Assembly: GCF_021532275.1 (NCBI RefSeq)
Contig: NZ_JACBOT010000019.1
Span: forward strand, 1 to 59,707
Length of the DNA: 59,707 bases
Source: Brevibacterium sp. UCMA 11754
Lineage (GTDB): Bacteria; Actinomycetota; Actinomycetes; Actinomycetales; Brevibacteriaceae
Direction: 5' to 3'
Below are positions 1 to 8,332 of the stretch, piece after piece. The position numbers and the translations under genes are program-made. The notes beneath the pieces are model-generated. The model saw only the letters and a program-made list of their open reading frames with translations, had not been told where the DNA came from and did not search any database. Position 1 is the first letter of the stretch. The number at the start of each line of letters is the position of its first letter.

Positions 1-1139
1 CGATCGCCTCCGACGCCTCATACATGATCATGAAGTCCCCTCGGCGGGCTCGCGTTCAAAGCTGTGGGACGCAATCCGCTGCTCGGCTGCCGTCGCCTAC
101 GCCGCCACCTCGGGCGGATACTCGGCAGCACCCATGGTCAACTCCTTGGATACTATCCTCGGCGGGCTCTCCACGTCGGCGGCTCAGATCATCGACCCGG
201 AATATGTGGTCAGCCCCGTCGCGAACTTCTACTTCAACTTCGTCTCGATGTTCGTCGTTGCGGTCGCCGTCACCCTGGTCACCGAACTCCTGCTGACCAA
301 GCGCGCCGACCAGATCGAACTCGATGAACCGGATGAGAACGACCCCGACAACTTCGACGTCAAAATGGCACTGGATGCCAACGAGAAGCGCGGAATGGTC
401 TTCGCTGTGCTCAGCATCGTCGCCTGCGCTGCGATATTGTTCTTCCTCGCGCTGCCCGAAGGCTCCTTCCTGAGGGACGAGGCAGGCAGCTTCGGTCCCG
501 AATCGGCCTGATGGCAGGAATCGCTGCCATCATCGGCTTCGGCTTCTTCATCATCGGCATCGTCTACGGCTACGCCACCGGATCGATCAAGAAGACCTCC
601 GACATTCCCGACATGATGGGCAAGGGGCTCCTGCCGTTCGTCCCAGTGATCGTCCTCTTCTTCGCGGCCAGCCAGTTCCTCGCGCTGTTCAAGATGTCCA
701 GCCTCGGCGAGATCCTCGCGATCAGGGAGCCGAGTTCTTCGGTTCACTCGACACCGGAACGTTCGTCATCCTCCTCGGCGGATGGCTGCTTGTGGCACTC
801 GGTGCCCTGTTCCTGACCTCCGGATCGGGACTGTGGACGCTCATGGCGCCGGTCCTCGTGCGATGTTCATGCTCCTGTCCATCGCTCCGGAGACCACGCA
901 GGCCCTCTACCGCATCGGTGACTCGACGACGAACATCATCTCCCCGATGAGCCCGTACTTCGTTGTGGTCCTCGGCTTCATCCAGCGGCAAGAAGTCTGC
1001 GGGAATCGGCACCGTGCTGTCGTTCACCATTCCGCTCTCATTCGCGATGTTCGTTCTCTGGGGACTGCTCTTCTTCATCTGGTGGGCCACCGGAATTCCA
1101 TGGGGTCCAGGAGCCGCCACGAGCTACCACATGGGTTGA
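1..1139 (+). pseudogene. AbgT-family transporter, 5' cut by window, about six frameshifts
   Basis: Conceptual translation pieced across frames gives an AbgT (p-aminobenzoyl-glutamate/aminoacyl) transporter: SDASYMIM, then LGGLAFKAVGRNPLLG, then AATSGGYSAAPMVNSLDTI, then the segment at 511-725 with GYATGSIKKTSDIPDMM, then GWLLVALGALFLTSGSG, then APETTQALYRIGDSTTNI and MSPYFVVVLGF, ending GIPWGPGAA. The reading frame changes near 40, 95, 505, 725, 862 and 987, so no intact product can be made as the sequence stands. Each lesion looks like a single-base indel, and the amino-acid sequence between them is well conserved, which fits either a very recent pseudogene or poor base calls. The gene begins outside the window. 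Confidence 0.8.
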
Positions 1140-1211
1140 GGCCTCTGGTTCGGCTCGCGAGGTGGGGCGGATACAACGCCTGCCGTGGATGTGGGAATAA
1201 CCTGGCCGCCG

Positions 1212-1239
1212 ACGAGCGTTACGATCGTGCAACGCTCGT
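1212..1239. repeat. 9-bp inverted repeat after the AbgT gene
   Basis: Arms ACGAGCGTT (1212-1220) and AACGCTCGT (1231-1239) are perfect complements separated by 10 bases. It lies about 70 bp after the AbgT stop and 120 bp before the YccA-like gene. No T-run follows, so it may be a weak terminator or an operator. The rest of 1140-1362 shows no gene. Confidence 0.45.
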
Positions 1240-1362
1240 TGGCTCGAGCACTGGTTCTTCAGTGACTGTCCAGCTCAGGTGACTAGACTGAGACCATGAT
1301 TCAACTCTCGTGCGGCATTTCGTCTGTGCGAGCAACCTGCTCAGATCGAAAGGATCTCGACC

Positions 1363-2157
1363 GTGAGTAACCCCATGATGAACCGGGCGATCAACCAGGG
1401 AGCCCAACCGGACGCAATCAGCCCGTCATGTCTGACCAGGATCTCAACAACCTGTTCAGCCAGCCAGCCGCGCAGAACCGCAACGCTGGCCCGCAGGTCG
1501 CTGACCGGGCGATGACCTACGACGACGTCATGATGAAGACCGGTGTTTCTCTTCACCATCCTCCTAGCCGGTGCTGTGTCGGTTTGTTTCGTTCCGCCAC
1601 TCGCCTTGCCCGCGATGCTCATCGCGCTGGTTCTCGGCTTGGTGAACGCCTTCAAGAAGGAACCCAGCAAAGCCCTGATCATCGGCTACGCCGCGTTCGA
1701 GGGTGTCTTCCTCGGCGGTATCTCCGGGATCTTCGAGCGGCTGTACGACGGCATCGTCGTCCAGGCCGTGCTCGCCACGCTCTGCGTCTTCGGCGTCATG
1801 CTCGCCCTGTTCAAGTTCAAAGGCGTGCGCTATGGCTCGAAGATGAAGAAGTTTATGTTCATCGCCATCGGCGGTTACGCGATCTTCTCCCTGATCAACT
1901 TCGGCGTCGCCATGTTCACCGGCACCGGAGGTGCTCGCAGCATGGAGGTCTTTGGCATACCGCTGGGAATCGTCATCGGCATCGTCGCCACAGTGCTTGC
2001 AGCCATGACGCTGATCATGGACTTCCAGATGATCGAAGAGGGCGTCAAGCACAAGATCCCCGAGAAGTACTCCTGGATGTGCGCATTCTCCCTCATGGTC
2101 ACCCTCGTGTGGCTCTACATCGAAATCCTGCGCCTCATCTCCTACTTCAGGAACTAG
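1363..2157 (+). pseudogene. Bax inhibitor-1/YccA-like membrane protein with two frameshifts
   Basis: The GTG at 1363 gives VSNPMMNRAINQG, the usual opening of actinobacterial YccA/BI-1 proteins. The reading then moves to another frame for MSDQDLNNLFSQP and MTYDDVMMKTG (1428-1540), and back to the first frame for the multi-TM body from about 1543 to the stop at 2157, ending LRLISYFRN. The body holds about seven hydrophobic segments, as expected for the family. Two single-base indels (about 1365-1425 and about 1540-1545) break it. If ATG 1428 were the true start, one frameshift would remain. The role of bacterial YccA homologues is poorly defined; a link to membrane protease control is known for E. 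coli YccA. Confidence 0.75.
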
Positions 2158-2209
2158 ACACCCCAGATCCCGGGACCACCCAGCTGCGTGCTCCCGGGAG
2201 CGGTGTCTA
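2155..2209 (+). terminator. Hairpin at the stop of the YccA-like gene
   Basis: TAGACACC (2155-2162, including the stop codon) pairs with GGTGTCTA (2202-2209), and an inner TCCCGGGA pairs with a second TCCCGGGA. The structure ends 10 bp before the next ATG, so it could attenuate that gene as well as terminate. Confidence 0.5.
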
Positions 2210-2219
2210 TGATTGAGCC

Positions 2220-2567
2220 ATGAACAACGTGACGGCGGACCTCGACACAGAGGTCCGCCGTCTGCGTATCCGCATCATCGGACTCAACCCGCGTCAGCTC
2301 GCCGAGGCGGGCCCGAATTCCCCCGGCAACGGCGCAGGCAGCTTGTCGCGCAGAGACACCATCGCCGAGGCGCTTGCGCAGTTCTCGTCCATCGGCTCCG
2401 ATGGCAGGCCGGTCCCGGACCTGGGTGATCAGAGCCTGGCCGATCAGGTCGTCGTCCTCATCGCAGAGGGGATGGCCTCGGCCGAGGAACTCCCCGAGGC
2501 GCAACAGCAAGAGCGGTTGGCACAGCTTCTTGACGCGGCAGTGCGACTGCGTCGATGTCTTGCCTAG
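2220..2567 (+). CDS. Hypothetical protein, 115 aa
   Basis: A small soluble acidic protein starting at ATG 2220. The N-terminal half carries RRLRIRIIGLNPRQLAEAG, followed by a low-complexity stretch and a helical C-terminal half (ELPEAQQQERLAQLLDAA). It has no signal peptide, membrane segment or catalytic motif that I recognise. It stands alone between the YccA-like gene and the molybdoprotein, after a hairpin. Codon use is the same GC-rich type as its neighbours, which supports a real gene. The function is unknown. Confidence 0.6.
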   Translation: MNNVTADLDTEVRRLRIRIIGLNPRQLAEAGPNSPGNGAGSLSRRDTIAEALAQFSSIGSDGRPVPDLGDQSLADQVVVLIAEGMASAEELPEAQQQERLAQLLDAAVRLRRCLA

Positions 2568-2715
2568 GATCGATAGGACTCCATTGTCGAGCACTGCCGA
2601 AATCGACCGTGGACAATCCGTCATCGTTCTGTAAGGTTTCCCGTCCTCTCCGGGAGGCGCAGACGAGGATAATCAATGGCACCATCCGCCGCTTTGAGAA
2701 GGTGCCACACTGACG

Positions 2716-4290
2716 ATGACAGATCGCCGCCCGCTGCTCTTCACCCTCGCCGGAATCGTCGCGACCCTCGTGTACTTCGGTGCCGCCGAGTTCATCGCCG
2801 GTGCCTTCGCCGCCACCTCGGCGCCTCTGCTGATCCTGGGTCAGACGTTCATCCCGCTCGTGCCGACAGCCATGATCAAGGCCGCCATCAGCATCTTCGG
2901 CACAAACGACAAACTCGCCCTCGTCATCACTCTGGGCATCGTCGGAGCGATCCTCGGAGGCGTGATCGGACGAATCGGCCTGCACCGACGTAGCCTGTCC
3001 TTCGTCCTCCTCATCGGCCTCGGGATCCTGCCCGTGGTCGTGCTGCTGAGCACCGGCGGATCGCTCCTCGACGCGGTCCCGGCCCTTGGGGGAGTGGCAC
3101 TGGGCTGCGCGGCGTACGTGGGGTTGATTCGCCTCGGCGATGGCCGAGAACTGCGAGCCGAGGACTCTCAGGGCACAGATCGGAGTGCCGACATCGACGG
3201 CCAGCCGGGCAGCGACCGTCGTGCCTTCTTCGGTCTCGCCGCAGGACTGAGCGCGGTCGGCATCGCCGCGATCGCGGCAGGCCAGTCGGCATCGATTCTC
3301 GCCCGGAATGCGGCAGGAGCGGTGACGAAGCTCGTGCTGCCACAGCCGGCCACCTCGGCGCCTAAGATCCCAGCCGGAGCCGAGCTGGACATCGACGGAC
3401 TCGCACCGATCATGACAGCCACTGACGACTTCTACCGCATCGACACCGCGCTCATCCCACCGTCCGTCGGCGCTTCCTCCTGGTCGCTGCGAATCCACGG
3501 CATGGTCGACGAGGAGGTGACGATCACCATGGCAGAACTGCTCGAGCTGCCATTGGAGGAGCACCGCGTGAGCTTGACCTGCGTGTCGAACGAAGTGGGC
3601 GGTGACCTCGTGGGCAATGCCACCTGGCTGGGCTACCCGGTCCGAGACCTGCTCAAGCGTGCGCAGCCGAAGGACGGGGCTGACATGGTGCTCTCGACAT
3701 CCGACGACGGCTTCACCGCCTCGACACCCCTCGAGGTGCTCACCGACGACCGAGCGTCCCTCTTGGCGGTCGGCATGAACGGCGAACCGCTGCCCCGCGA
3801 CCACGGCTTCCCCGCCAGGCTCGTCGTACCCGGACTCTACGGCTTCGTGTCGGCGACGAAATGGGTGACGGATCTCGAAGTCACTCGATTCGCTGACAAA
3901 GAGGCCTATTGGACAAAGCGCGGCTGGTCCACCCACGGCCCCATTCTCGTGGCCTCCCGTGTTGATGTTCCCCGCGCCGGTGTCCACGTCAGCCCGAACA
4001 AGGACGGGCAGATCATCACCGCGGGAATGGCCTGGGCCCAGCACGTCGGCATCGCCGAGGTGCGAGTGCGCATCGACAACGGCGACTGGCACACAGCGGA
4101 ACTGAGTGAGGAGCTGACCACCGACACCTGGCGACAATGGCGATGCCCCTTCGACGACGTGGAACCGGGCACCCATACCGTGACGGTCAGAGCGGTCGAC
4201 GAAGATGGCAACGAGCAGATCGCCGAACGTCGCCCCGCGATCCCCGGCAGCGCCACCGGCCTCCATGAACGGGACTTCACCGTCGACTGA
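2716..4290 (+). CDS. Membrane-anchored molybdopterin-dependent oxidoreductase (sulfite oxidase fold)
   Basis: A 524-aa protein. About residues 1-140 contain four or five hydrophobic helices, and a further helix lies near residues 170-190 (FFGLAAGLSAVGIAAIAAGQ). The following domain is the sulfite oxidase-type molybdopterin fold, with the expected molybdenum-ligand cysteine in VSLTCVSNEVGG and the downstream signature ATWLGYPVRDLL. The last ~100 residues form the Ig-like dimerisation domain (GVHVSPNKDG to ERDFTVD). This architecture is common in actinobacteria, with the catalytic domain predicted outside the membrane. The physiological substrate is not known; no heme domain or partner cytochrome is encoded beside it. 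A weak purine-rich RBS lies upstream of ATG 2716. Confidence 0.88.
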   Translation: MTDRRPLLFTLAGIVATLVYFGAAEFIAGAFAATSAPLLILGQTFIPLVPTAMIKAAISIFGTNDKLALVITLGIVGAILGGVIGRIGLHRRSLSFVLLIGLGILPVVVLLSTGGSLLDAVPALGGVALGCAAYVGLIRLGDGRELRAEDSQGTDRSADIDGQPGSDRRAFFGLAAGLSAVGIAAIAAGQSASILARNAAGAVTKLVLPQPATSAPKIPAGAELDIDGLAPIMTATDDFYRIDTALIPPSVGASSWSLRIHGMVDEEVTITMAELLELPLEEHRVSLTCVSNEVGGDLVGNATWLGYPVRDLLKRAQPKDGADMVLSTSDDGFTASTPLEVLTDDRASLLAVGMNGEPLPRDHGFPARLVVPGLYGFVSATKWVTDLEVTRFADKEAYWTKRGWSTHGPILVASRVDVPRAGVHVSPNKDGQIITAGMAWAQHVGIAEVRVRIDNGDWHTAELSEELTTDTWRQWRCPFDDVEPGTHTVTVRAVDEDGNEQIAERRPAIPGSATGLHERDFTVD

Positions 4291-4478
4291 GCAGCCGGAT
4301 TGCAGGGACTGGTCGGGCGAGCGGGCCGGACGCTCGAGCCAAGCCTGACGAAACGTTGTATCCTCGCCTCAACATGGTGGTGAGCTCCGTGGAGGCACAG
4401 GTCGCCCCGCGCAGCCTGTGGTTCGGCACGGTTCCGACATCGCCGCATCCTGTTCAGCGTCACAATGAGGTGGTCTCA

Positions 4479-4709
4479 ATGTTCGGTCTCCCGACGGCAA
4501 CTGTCGTCGTCATCTTCGGCATCCCCGCGATTTGGGTGATCTACACGTTGGTCTTCGTCTACCTCTCGCGCGGTTGGAAGGCCGAAGACGTCGCCGAAGA
4601 CCAGGAACTCACCTCACGCAATGCCAGCGGAGGGAACGGGCCAAACGGCCCGGCCACCTCGGCGAACCATGACCGCAGGTCCGGGACTGAGAACGGGGGA
4701 CTGGCATGA
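4479..4709 (+). CDS. Small one-TM protein paired with the SSS symporter, 76 aa
   Basis: An ATG at 4479 follows a GAGGTGG ribosome-binding site. Residues 1-30 form one strong membrane helix (TATVVVIFGIPAIWVIYTLV), then a cytoplasmic-type tail RGWKAEDVAED and a Gly/Asn-rich end. It overlaps the symporter start by 4 bp (ATGA), so the two are translationally coupled. Position and shape resemble the short accessory membrane proteins that precede several sodium:solute symporters. I cannot assign it to a named family with certainty. Confidence 0.7.
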   Translation: MFGLPTATVVVIFGIPAIWVIYTLVFVYLSRGWKAEDVAEDQELTSRNASGGNGPNGPATSANHDRRSGTENGGLA

Positions 4710-6244
4710 ACCTCGAAACCTGGTTCCTCGTCATCTATTTCATCGCCATGGCCGGCATCGGCGTGTGGACGCTCAAGACCGGCAACAAGGGCAGCGAAGG
4801 CTACCTGCTGGGCGGGCGCAGCCTGGGTCCGGCCGTGACGGCGCTGCGCCTGCAGAGTTCGTCGATGTCGGGGTATATGTTCCTCGGTGCCGGATCGTTG
4901 GCGTACACCAAGGGCTACTTCTCACTGTGGTACGCGATGGGTGACATCGGCGGAGGCGTGCTCAACCTGTCGATCCTGGGCAGGCGGATGCGCAAACTCT
5001 CGCAGATCTTAGGGTCACTGACCTCGATCGAATACCTCGAGCACCGGTACCCGTCGAAGTGGATCCGGGCGATCGCGGCCCCGGTCGCCGTGTTCTGCAT
5101 CTTCTTCTACGTGATGAGCCAGTTCATCGCCGGCGGCCGCGGCCTCGAGATGGTCACCGGCATTCCCTACGCCTGGGCCCTGCTCGTCGCCGTCGGCGTC
5201 ATCGTCTTCTACACGTTCCTCGGCGGGTACCTCGCCGTGGCCTACACCGACTTCGTGCAGGCCATCATCATGCTCATCGGCATGGTCTGGATTCTCATCG
5301 GCACGCTGCAGGCAGTCGGCGGTTGGACGGCCGGCAACAATGCCGTCGGTGAGATCAACCCGAATCTGCTGACCTTGTGGGGACCCGACGGCATCGGCTC
5401 CGTACAGTGGGGCGTCATCATCGGCGCGGTCCTCGTGTTCTCCATCGGCTACATGGGCTGGCCGCACGTCAACGTCAGCCACATGGCCATGAAGCGGCCC
5501 TCTGTCGCGCGCACGGCGAGCATGTACGCCACCGGCTTCAACCTCCTGTTCATTCCCGCGCCCTACATCGTGGGCATCATGGCGCTCATCATCCTGCCCA
5601 ACCTCGACAACCCCGAACTCGCGGTCTTCCAGGTCGCGGACACGGTGCTGCCGAACTTCGCCGTCGGCATCGTCATGGCAGGCATCATGGCGGCCATCAT
5701 GTCGACCGCGGACGCGCTGCTGCTGCAGTCGGGCACAATCGCCAGCCAGGATCTGTTCCAGCGCTTCATCAAAAAGGACATGTCCGACAGCCAGTCCGTG
5801 TGGGTCTCGCGCTTCACCGTCCTCATCCTCGCCATCATCGGCTACATCGTCGCCGTCAACGATCCTCCGGCCGTCGCCGAGGTGGTCATCTTCTCCACGA
5901 CCGTGCTTGGTGCCGCATTCGTTCCCGTCTACGTGGCCGCAGCCTGGTGGAAGAAGGCCAATGTTCCTGGTGCGATCTCCTCCATGGTTCTTGGCACCGT
6001 GTCCTCGGTCGTGTGGCAGCTGACCGGACTCGTCGACGTCACCGGCGTCGACCCGATGGGAATCGGCATCGTCTGCTCAACCCTGGCACTCATCCTCGTG
6101 TCTCTGGCCACCCAGAAGTCCCACCCGGTGCCCGCACACGTCGTCGCCGCACTGAAGGAGACGGACAAGATCGGTGCCATCCCAGGCCACATGCTCACCG
6201 GGCAGAACGATGCGCTGGCAGCACAGGTGCCCAAAGATGCGTGA
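4706..6244 (+). CDS. Sodium:solute symporter (SSS family)
   Basis: A 512-aa protein with about 12-13 membrane segments. Family features include EGYLLGGRSLGP near residue 35, SGYMFLGAG near 55, GGYLAVAYTDFVQ near 175 and a conserved GIMAAIMSTADALLLQSGTI around residues 330-350. It imports an organic solute with sodium. The overall pattern is closest to the PutP/pantothenate-type branch, but the substrate (proline, pantothenate, carboxylate or other) cannot be read from sequence. It is coupled by ATGA overlap to the 76-aa protein upstream, and its stop overlaps the next start. Confidence 0.88.
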   Translation: MNLETWFLVIYFIAMAGIGVWTLKTGNKGSEGYLLGGRSLGPAVTALRLQSSSMSGYMFLGAGSLAYTKGYFSLWYAMGDIGGGVLNLSILGRRMRKLSQILGSLTSIEYLEHRYPSKWIRAIAAPVAVFCIFFYVMSQFIAGGRGLEMVTGIPYAWALLVAVGVIVFYTFLGGYLAVAYTDFVQAIIMLIGMVWILIGTLQAVGGWTAGNNAVGEINPNLLTLWGPDGIGSVQWGVIIGAVLVFSIGYMGWPHVNVSHMAMKRPSVARTASMYATGFNLLFIPAPYIVGIMALIILPNLDNPELAVFQVADTVLPNFAVGIVMAGIMAAIMSTADALLLQSGTIASQDLFQRFIKKDMSDSQSVWVSRFTVLILAIIGYIVAVNDPPAVAEVVIFSTTVLGAAFVPVYVAAAWWKKANVPGAISSMVLGTVSSVVWQLTGLVDVTGVDPMGIGIVCSTLALILVSLATQKSHPVPAHVVAALKETDKIGAIPGHMLTGQNDALAAQVPKDA

Positions 6245-6881
6245 GCACCCGGAACCAGATCTGAATACAGGGTCCGGTTCGACTGCAGATTCCGGTCGGG
6301 CCGCCCCAGCAAGGGTGCTGAAACTGGCACCCCATATCACCGACGCCGAGGCGATCGCCGTGTTCCAGCGCAAACTTCCCGGGTCTCACACCGAGGTTCG
6401 GGAAGTGTTCCACCCGTTCTGGTGGACGGTGCTCAGCGCACGCACCAGAAGCATCTTCCGACGATCACAGAGATCGACGTCTGACGCGTCTCCCTCTTCT
6501 GGCCCATTAACAGGACAGCAGATGAACGTCCTGGTCAACGCATATTCGGGCAAAGGCTATATCGCTGAATTCGAGCCTCGGGGCGAGGCTGCAGCGGTCG
6601 AAGAGTGGCTTGAGGCTTTCGAATCCTCGGACCAGGCGGGTCCTCCGCCAGACGCAGACGACGTGAGTCGAACAGCTCGTTCGCTTGTGCGCACGAAGGT
6701 CGTCAAGACAGTGAAGCTTGGCGTGGGGCTGACCCTGGATGAGACCGTTGCACCCAGCGGGATACTCAAACCGAATTGGATCGTGACCGGAGCCAACGAG
6801 AAGTATTCGGCGACGATCCTCGTCGACGGCCTCGACTCCTCCCACTACATCGTTCGGGTCGAGAAGAGGATCCAGGACTGA
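6237..6881 (+). CDS. Hypothetical protein, 214 aa, coupled to the symporter
   Basis: The ATG at 6237 lies inside the last codons of the symporter, so translation is probably coupled. The protein is soluble with no signal peptide. Its N-terminal part (AAPARVLKLAPHITDAEA to HPFWWTVLSARTRSIF) is basic. The C-terminal half has a predicted alpha/beta pattern with repeated Val-rich strands (KTVKLGVGLTLDETV, NEKYSATILVDGLDSS). No known motif was recognised. Its location suggests a role linked to the transported solute, but this rests only on context. Confidence 0.62.
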   Translation: MREHPEPDLNTGSGSTADSGRAAPARVLKLAPHITDAEAIAVFQRKLPGSHTEVREVFHPFWWTVLSARTRSIFRRSQRSTSDASPSSGPLTGQQMNVLVNAYSGKGYIAEFEPRGEAAAVEEWLEAFESSDQAGPPPDADDVSRTARSLVRTKVVKTVKLGVGLTLDETVAPSGILKPNWIVTGANEKYSATILVDGLDSSHYIVRVEKRIQD

Positions 6882-6884
6882 GAC

Positions 6885-6906
6885 GCGTCCCCGCGGGACG
6901 CTTTAC
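6885..6906. terminator. Hairpin terminator between convergent genes
   Basis: A perfect 7-bp stem, GCGTCCC (6885-6891) with GGGACGC (6895-6901), has a 3-base loop and is followed by a short T-rich run. It sits just after the stop at 6881 and before the end of the opposing VOC gene, so it may serve both. Confidence 0.65.
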
Positions 6907-6924
6907 TGGGACAGCGCAGGTGCG

Positions 6925-7353
6925 TCAGCCCCAGTTCTTCGCATCAGAGAGGCAGAATGGATGCCCCGCGGGATCGATGAGCACCACCCAGGTTTCGCCT
7001 GGCTGTGGATCGGCGCGGGTCGCTCCGAGTTCGATGCAGCGAGCGGCCGCAGCTTCGATGTCATCGGCGGCGAGATCGAGGTGGAACTGCTTGCGCCCGT
7101 CGTCGGGCCAATCCGGGCGTTTGTAGTCTGGGATCGTCCCGATGCCCAGTGCGTGGCTGGGGCCGGTGAGCATTGCGTAGTTCTCATCTGAGTACGCCAC
7201 CGGCCAACCCAGCACCGCGGAATAGAAGTCGCCGAGCGCCGAAGCGTCCGGGGCGTCGAGAGTGACCATCGCGAGCTTCGCGATAGGGGTCGTCGAGGTG
7301 GTGGAGGCAGTGGTTGGGGCTTCGTTCATCTCTGTGTCAGTCATGTCTGCCAT
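6925..7353 (-). CDS. VOC superfamily protein (glyoxalase/bleomycin-resistance fold)
   Basis: A 142-aa single VOC module. It has KLAMVTLDAPDASALGDFYSAVLGW at the start of the fold, DLAADDIEAAAARCIELGATR in the second half, and a terminal WVVLIDPAGHPFCL, which carries the usual C-terminal beta-hairpin. Such proteins include glyoxalases, dioxygenases and binding proteins; this short type has no assigned substrate. The start at 7353 is only 9 bp from the divergent AraC start; ATG 7344 or 7332 is also possible. It may be controlled by that AraC protein. Confidence 0.8.
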   Translation of the reverse strand: MADMTDTEMNEAPTTASTTSTTPIAKLAMVTLDAPDASALGDFYSAVLGWPVAYSDENYAMLTGPSHALGIGTIPDYKRPDWPDDGRKQFHLDLAADDIEAAAARCIELGATRADPQPGETWVVLIDPAGHPFCLSDAKNWG

Positions 7354-7362
7354 TCTTGTTCC

Positions 7363-8280
7363 ATGGACGAGGTCGTCGATAGGAAGAACCCGCCACGTGG
7401 CGAATCACTGCCCGAACATTTCTTCGGGCGCGTGCTCAGACCGGCGGAGATGCTTCAGCACGCTCACTACTGTGCCGTCACGGAAGTTGCCGAAGGGCTG
7501 CGGCCGTGGGTGAAGCGCTATTGGTCGGTGAACTGGGATCTGGCCGCTGACGAGCGTTATCAGACGGCGACGGTTTCGGAGCCTACGATCAATCTCACTC
7601 TCGAATACGGTGACATCGGCCGAGCGAACACGAACGGTGCAGGAATCTGGCTGACCGGTCCGGTGACGGGACGTCGATTCGATGTCGGACTCTTCGGCCG
7701 CGGCGGCGTCATCGGAGTCAATTTCCACCTCGGCGGCACTCTGGCCTTCGCGAATGAGTCACCCGCGACGATTCGGGATACGTCGGTGTCTGCTCGGACC
7801 TGGTTCCCGGGCATCGACGGCGACCTGCCTGCCCACGACGACCTGCCGGTCGGGGATCAACTGAAAACCGAGGACGGCCTGGCCGCTGTCGTGAGCGCGA
7901 TCGAGAGTTGGCTGCTTTCCTTTCGCCCGCAGATGACCGAGGGCTATGCCAGGTTCCGCCGGATCCTCGGCCGACTCGATGACCCGACGATCATCAGCCT
8001 CGGCGATCTGGCGCTTCGCACCGACACAAGTCAGCGTTCGCTGCAGCGACTGTTTCAGGATCACTGCGGTGTCGGGGTCAAACAGATCCTGGTCCGGGCT
8101 CGGATCAGAGACGCCATCGCCGCATTCGACCGGGGATGGGACGGAACATTCGGTGACCTGGCTGCGGAGCTCGGATGGTTCGATCAATCGCACTTCACGG
8201 CGGATTTCCACCGCGTCACCGGATACACGCCGGCCGAATACATCCGTGCTCACGAGAGGAGCGGCCAGCCGCAGCAGTGA
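7363..8280 (+). CDS. AraC-family transcriptional regulator
   Basis: A 305-aa protein with the double helix-turn-helix at about residues 205-300: ISLGDLALRTDTSQRSLQRLF for the first HTH and GDLAAELGWFDQSHFTADFHR for the second, followed by GYTPAEYI. The N-terminal region (about 1-190) is a cupin-like sensor of the type seen in many actinobacterial AraC proteins, with RPWVKRYWSVNWDL. It is divergent from the VOC gene, its most likely target. The start is uncertain because the two opposite starts nearly touch; a later start near 7450 would leave a promoter-sized gap. Confidence 0.85.
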   Translation: MDEVVDRKNPPRGESLPEHFFGRVLRPAEMLQHAHYCAVTEVAEGLRPWVKRYWSVNWDLAADERYQTATVSEPTINLTLEYGDIGRANTNGAGIWLTGPVTGRRFDVGLFGRGGVIGVNFHLGGTLAFANESPATIRDTSVSARTWFPGIDGDLPAHDDLPVGDQLKTEDGLAAVVSAIESWLLSFRPQMTEGYARFRRILGRLDDPTIISLGDLALRTDTSQRSLQRLFQDHCGVGVKQILVRARIRDAIAAFDRGWDGTFGDLAAELGWFDQSHFTADFHRVTGYTPAEYIRAHERSGQPQQ

Positions 8281-8332
8281 ATCAGAATGGTACGGAAAGG
8301 GCCGGGCGGGGCGGAACCCGGACCATCGCAGG

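Noticed and set aside
2458..4266. 602-codon open frame on the minus strand
   Set aside because: Complete antisense shadow of the molybdoprotein. Its His/Asp/Arg/Glu-rich content is typical of reverse-strand reading of GC-rich genes, with no domain or RBS.
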